Positions 5,572 to 8,406 of a DNA stretch of 8,406 nt are shown here, one piece after another. Source of the DNA: Candidatus Doudnabacteria bacterium Gr01-1014_77. GTDB taxonomy: Bacteria > Patescibacteriota > Doudnabacteria > UBA920 > VMFF01. The stretch lies in assembly GCA_007375915.1 (NCBI GenBank), contig VMFF01000020.1, positions 1 to 8,406 of the forward strand, in the 5' to 3' direction. The notes under the pieces were generated by a model, which saw nothing but the letters and a program-made list of their open reading frames with translations, was not told the DNA's origin and made no database searches. Within the stretch, counting starts at the first letter, position 1; each line of letters starts with the position of its first letter. The translations under genes and the position numbers were made by a program.

Positions 5572-7122
5572 ATGAAAGAATTCATTAAAAGAAGAAAATA
5601 CTGGATTATTGGAGGAGTAATCTTACTCGCGCTAATCATTTGGCGTGCTAATTCAGGTAATGGTCCTAAATACACTGTAGCTTACACAGTTGCAAAACAA
5701 GATGTTAAGCAAACAGTTTTAGCAACCGGAACCATAACCTCTCAATCAAACTTAAACCTAAGTTTTAAAAACGGTGGAATACTAAGTAAAATAAACGTTA
5801 AAGTAGGAGACAAGGTTAGAAAAGGTCAGGTGTTAGCAATGCTTGATCAGCGAGATGCAAGCGCATCATTAAACCAAGCAAACGCTGCTGTGCTTTCAGC
5901 ACAAGCAAACTATCAGAAAGTTAAAAGCGGTGCTTCTCAACCAGAAATTGCAGTAGCACAAGCTTCTGTGGATGCTGCTGAAGTAACTTACAAAAACGCA
6001 CAGAATACATACACTGCAACTCAATCACAACAGAAAAGTTTAGTCGCTTCTGCACAAGGAGCAATTCTAAATGCTGGATTGCAAGCAGTTGTAGAAAGCG
6101 GTTCAACAACAGTCTCAGCAACAGTTACGGGTACATACACTGGAACAGAACAAGGCAGATACAGAGTAGTTTTAGGAACAAGCGGATCAGGATTAAGATA
6201 CAATCTTTCAGGAATTGAAGGATATTATTCTGAATTTCAACGTGGAGTTCCGGCTAAAATAGGGAACAAAGGGTTGTATATAACAATAGGGACAACAGGA
6301 ACTTTAAATGCTGGTGATTCTTGGATCATTGATGTTCCTAACACACAATCTTCCACTTACATTACAGCGTCTAACTCATATCAGAGTGCTCTACAAACCC
6401 AGAATCAAGCTTTAGTTACTGCTCAGAATGCTGTTGATTCAGCACGGGTTGCTTTAACACAAGCTCAAGCAAACCTAAATTTAAAACAATCTCTAGCAAG
6501 ACCAGAGGATTTAGCAGCAGCTGATGCACAAGTTAAAACAGCACAAGCACAACTACAAGCAGCTCAGAATCAATACAGCAATAACATAATCACATCTCCA
6601 ATAGATGGAACAGTGACTTCAGTTGATTTAAAGCTTGGAGAAAACGTTGCACCACAAAAAGCTGTGATAGTTGTTCTTGATCAATCATCTTTACATGTTG
6701 AGTCTAATATATCTGAATCCTCAATCGCGCTATTACAATCAGGTCAGAAAATAGACATGACAATGGATGCATTTGGTCCTGACAGACACTTCACAGGAGA
6801 AGTCCTTTCAATAGATCCTGCATCAACTGTTCTTTCAGGAGTCATAAACTACAGAGTAATTTCATCCATTCCACAGGATGTTGATATTAAACCAGGAATG
6901 ACAGTTAACTTAGTAATATTAGTTAACGAAAAGACTCAGGTACTAGCAGTCCCAAACAGATTAGTTAAAAGTAATTCACATAGATACGTAACAGTCTTAG
7001 AAAACGGAAACATAAAAGAAACAGAAGTAACCATTGGTTTAAGCGGTGATGCATATACTGAAATCATAAGTGGGTTGTCTGGTGGGGAAGAAATAGTCAC
7101 TTCAATAGAACCAAAGAAATAA
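5572..7122 (+). CDS. MacA/HlyD-type membrane fusion protein with an inserted beta-rich segment
   Basis: Adaptor of a three-part ABC efflux pump, anchored by one N-terminal membrane helix (residues 10-25) after a basic start. The rest lies outside the membrane. In order: first beta strands and lipoyl half (about 45-95, GGILSKINVKVGDKVRKGQVLAML), an Ala/Gln-rich helix (96-172), an insert (about 176-262), the returning Ala/Gln-rich helix (265-336), the second lipoyl half (about 338-370, SPIDGTVTSVDLKLGENV), then the beta-barrel and membrane-proximal domains. At 516 residues it is longer than the usual 370-420. The excess is the insert: Gly/Thr-rich, with GTYTGT and LNAGDSWIIDV, resembling small beta modules seen in secreted and flagellar-hook-type proteins. 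Short related segments, AQANYQKVKSGASQPE and AQANLNLKQSLARPED, mark the two arms of the coiled coil. It is nine bases from each neighbour and is the partner of the ATPase and permease that follow. If the host lacks an outer membrane, it would work without a TolC-type channel. Confidence 0.92.
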   Translation: MKEFIKRRKYWIIGGVILLALIIWRANSGNGPKYTVAYTVAKQDVKQTVLATGTITSQSNLNLSFKNGGILSKINVKVGDKVRKGQVLAMLDQRDASASLNQANAAVLSAQANYQKVKSGASQPEIAVAQASVDAAEVTYKNAQNTYTATQSQQKSLVASAQGAILNAGLQAVVESGSTTVSATVTGTYTGTEQGRYRVVLGTSGSGLRYNLSGIEGYYSEFQRGVPAKIGNKGLYITIGTTGTLNAGDSWIIDVPNTQSSTYITASNSYQSALQTQNQALVTAQNAVDSARVALTQAQANLNLKQSLARPEDLAAADAQVKTAQAQLQAAQNQYSNNIITSPIDGTVTSVDLKLGENVAPQKAVIVVLDQSSLHVESNISESSIALLQSGQKIDMTMDAFGPDRHFTGEVLSIDPASTVLSGVINYRVISSIPQDVDIKPGMTVNLVILVNEKTQVLAVPNRLVKSNSHRYVTVLENGNIKETEVTIGLSGDAYTEIISGLSGGEEIVTSIEPKK

Positions 7123-7131
7123 CAGAAGAAT

Positions 7132-7830
7132 ATGCATTTGATACGAATGGAGAAGATCAAAAAGATCTACAACAATGGAGAGGATAACGAAGTTGTTGCG
7201 TTAAGAGATCTTGATCTCGAAATAGAGAAAGGTGACTTCGTTGCCATCATGGGTCCTTCAGGATCAGGCAAATCAACCCTTATGCATGTAATTGGTTTCT
7301 TAGACAAAGCAGATTCTGGAGACTATTTCTTTGAAGACAAAAACGTTGTTACTTTAACAGATGACGAATTAGCAGAGATACGAAACAAAAGAGTAGGATT
7401 TGTTTTTCAAGCCTTCAATTTATTACCAAGAACATCAGCGCTTGATAACGTTGCATTACCAATGTTGTATGCAGCGAATTCAACACAAGAAAATTCAGAA
7501 GAGCGTGCTTTAGAAATGCTTAAACAAGTTGATTTAGAAAGCAGAAAAGATCATCATCCCTCAGAGCTTTCTGGTGGGCAGCAACAACGCGTTGCAATAG
7601 CTAGAGCCTTAGTTAATGACCCCGCAGTTATCTTTGCTGATGAACCAACAGGAAACCTAGATACTAAATCATCCGAAGAAGTGATGAATATATTTAAGCG
7701 TTTAAATGATTCAGGTAGAACCTTAATTTTCGTAACACACGAAGAAGACGTTGCAGCATATGCAAAAAGAATCATAAGGTTAAAAGACGGGGCCATCATT
7801 TCAGACGAAATTAACAGAAACAGAATATAA
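7132..7830 (+). CDS. ABC transporter ATPase, MacB/LolD type
   Basis: A stand-alone ATPase of 232 residues, the family's usual length. Motifs are intact: Walker A GPSGSGKST (41-49), Q-loop VFQAFNLLPRTSALDNV, signature LSGGQQQRVAIARAL (146 onward), Walker B VIFADEPTGNLD with Asp170 and Glu171, and switch His203. The FNLLPRTSALDNV and EPTGNLD stretches are typical of the MacB/LolD/FtsE group, which powers mechanotransmission-type transporters rather than channel-type exporters. It begins nine bases after the fusion-protein gene and ends one base before the permease ATG, so translation of the last two genes is probably coupled. In E. coli MacB the ATPase and permease are fused; here they are separate, as is usual in Gram-positive-like systems. 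A second in-frame ATG at residue 6 (7147) is possible. Confidence 0.95.
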   Translation: MHLIRMEKIKKIYNNGEDNEVVALRDLDLEIEKGDFVAIMGPSGSGKSTLMHVIGFLDKADSGDYFFEDKNVVTLTDDELAEIRNKRVGFVFQAFNLLPRTSALDNVALPMLYAANSTQENSEERALEMLKQVDLESRKDHHPSELSGGQQQRVAIARALVNDPAVIFADEPTGNLDTKSSEEVMNIFKRLNDSGRTLIFVTHEEDVAAYAKRIIRLKDGAIISDEINRNRI

Positions 7831-7831
7831 T

Positions 7832-8404
7832 ATGTTTTTCCAATCCTTAAAAATAGCGGCAAGAGCACTGCTTTTAAACAAAACAAGATCATTCCTAACA
7901 ATGTTAGGAATAATTATTGGTATTACCGCGGTTATTGTTCTAATCTCAGCAGGACAAGGAGCACAGGAGCTCATTGTTAATCAGGTTAAAGGAATTGGGT
8001 CAAACCTTCTTTTTGTGATCCCAGGAGGTAGCGGTAAATCACAGTTTTCAGCCCCAGCATCAGCTCAAGGAATAATTATTACATCTTTAGTTGATTCAGA
8101 CATCAAATCATTAAGAAATAAATTACTTGCTCCTAATATTGAATATGTGAGTCCAGAGGTTAGGGGACAATACACAGTTTCATACAACAATGTTGACCAG
8201 ATTGCTCCTGTTGTTGGTGAAGATGAAAACTTTGGTGTTGTTAGAAACATTAATTTAACCGCAGGAAACTGGTTTACTAAATCAGATGTCGATGGTTTAA
8301 CTCAAGTAGCTATTTTAGGCTCCACTATAAAAGAGGATCTTTTTGGAGAACAAGATCCAATTGGTCAGCTAATAAAGATTAAGCAAGTGCTAAGATTTTT
8401 ATAA
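7832..8404 (+). CDS. MacB-type ABC permease, N-terminal part; frame broken near the window end
   Basis: The N-terminus is typical of MacB/FtsX-like permeases: an amphipathic start (MFFQSLKIAARALLLNKTRS), the first membrane helix at about 21-43 (FLTMLGIIIGITAVIVLISA), then the extracytoplasmic domain with GNWFTKSDVDG and VAILGSTIKEDLFGEQDPIGQLIKIK. Full-length members have about 400 residues and three more membrane helices near the C-terminus, so 190 residues is about half. The frame ends with TAA at 8402-8404 after an odd tail, QVLRFL. One frame over, from about 8386, the bases read SAKIFII to the window end, which fits the beta strand expected at this point in the family. A one-base error or real frameshift at about 8381-8388 is therefore likely, and the gene probably continues beyond the window. 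It is the membrane partner of the ATPase and fusion protein before it. Confidence 0.88.
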   Translation: MFFQSLKIAARALLLNKTRSFLTMLGIIIGITAVIVLISAGQGAQELIVNQVKGIGSNLLFVIPGGSGKSQFSAPASAQGIIITSLVDSDIKSLRNKLLAPNIEYVSPEVRGQYTVSYNNVDQIAPVVGEDENFGVVRNINLTAGNWFTKSDVDGLTQVAILGSTIKEDLFGEQDPIGQLIKIKQVLRFL

Positions 8405-8406
8405 TA

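Noticed and set aside
6440..6580. Tandem DNA repeat in the Ala/Gln-rich part of the fusion protein
   Set aside because: The repeated GCACAAGC-like words follow from Ala-Gln codons in a coiled coil; spacing is irregular and both helices show the expected hairpin pattern.
7554..7901. Minus-strand frame of 115 codons opposite the ATPase/permease junction
   Set aside because: It spans two genes with intact family motifs on the plus strand and is a shadow of their codons.

Overview
The window looks like a fragment of an AT-rich bacterial genome. Tight spacing, short leaders, weak Shine-Dalgarno sites, heavy AGA/AAA codon use and several small unassigned membrane proteins suggest a reduced-genome lineage such as the Candidate Phyla Radiation (Patescibacteria, possibly Microgenomates-like). 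That placement is inference; there is no rRNA or marker gene here to settle it. Both ends cut through genes, and the frame breaks a few bases before the right end, as often happens at a contig edge.

Layout. (1) Positions 1-2071: the tail of an unidentified plus-strand gene, a polytopic membrane protein of unknown function, and dnaJ five bases after it, closed by a clear intrinsic terminator. (2) Positions 2072-2529: a stretch without any ATG-started gene of ordinary kind. It is 53% G+C (190 of 360 bases in 2101-2460) against about 35% nearby. On the minus strand it carries a 120-codon open frame with no ATG/GTG/TTG start but with a GGAG-spaced CTG, and a promoter that would start transcription at its edge. 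It also contains long perfect hairpins. It is either an unusual small gene of foreign composition or a structured RNA, and is the most novel-looking part of the window. (3) Positions 2530-3110: a small multi-pass membrane protein with its own extended -10 promoter and a bidirectional terminator. (4) Positions 3114-3189: tRNA-Lys(UUU) on the minus strand with encoded CCA. (5) Positions 3266-8406: an export locus. It has a full-length ABC half-exporter, then a MarR-family regulator, a MacA/HlyD-type membrane fusion protein, a MacB-type ATPase and the start of a MacB-type permease.

How the genes fit together. The MarR gene is preceded by a TTGACA-N17-TAATAT promoter whose -10 lies inside a perfect 12+12 base palindrome. 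This is a textbook layout for an autoregulated operator, so regulator, fusion protein, ATPase and permease are probably one effector-inducible efflux operon (gaps of 9, 9 and 1 bases). The ABC half-exporter directly upstream may serve the same stress but has a separate start. The fusion protein carries an extra beta-rich, Gly/Thr-rich segment inside its helical hairpin. DnaJ belongs to the Hsp70 chaperone cycle, but no dnaK or grpE is visible here.
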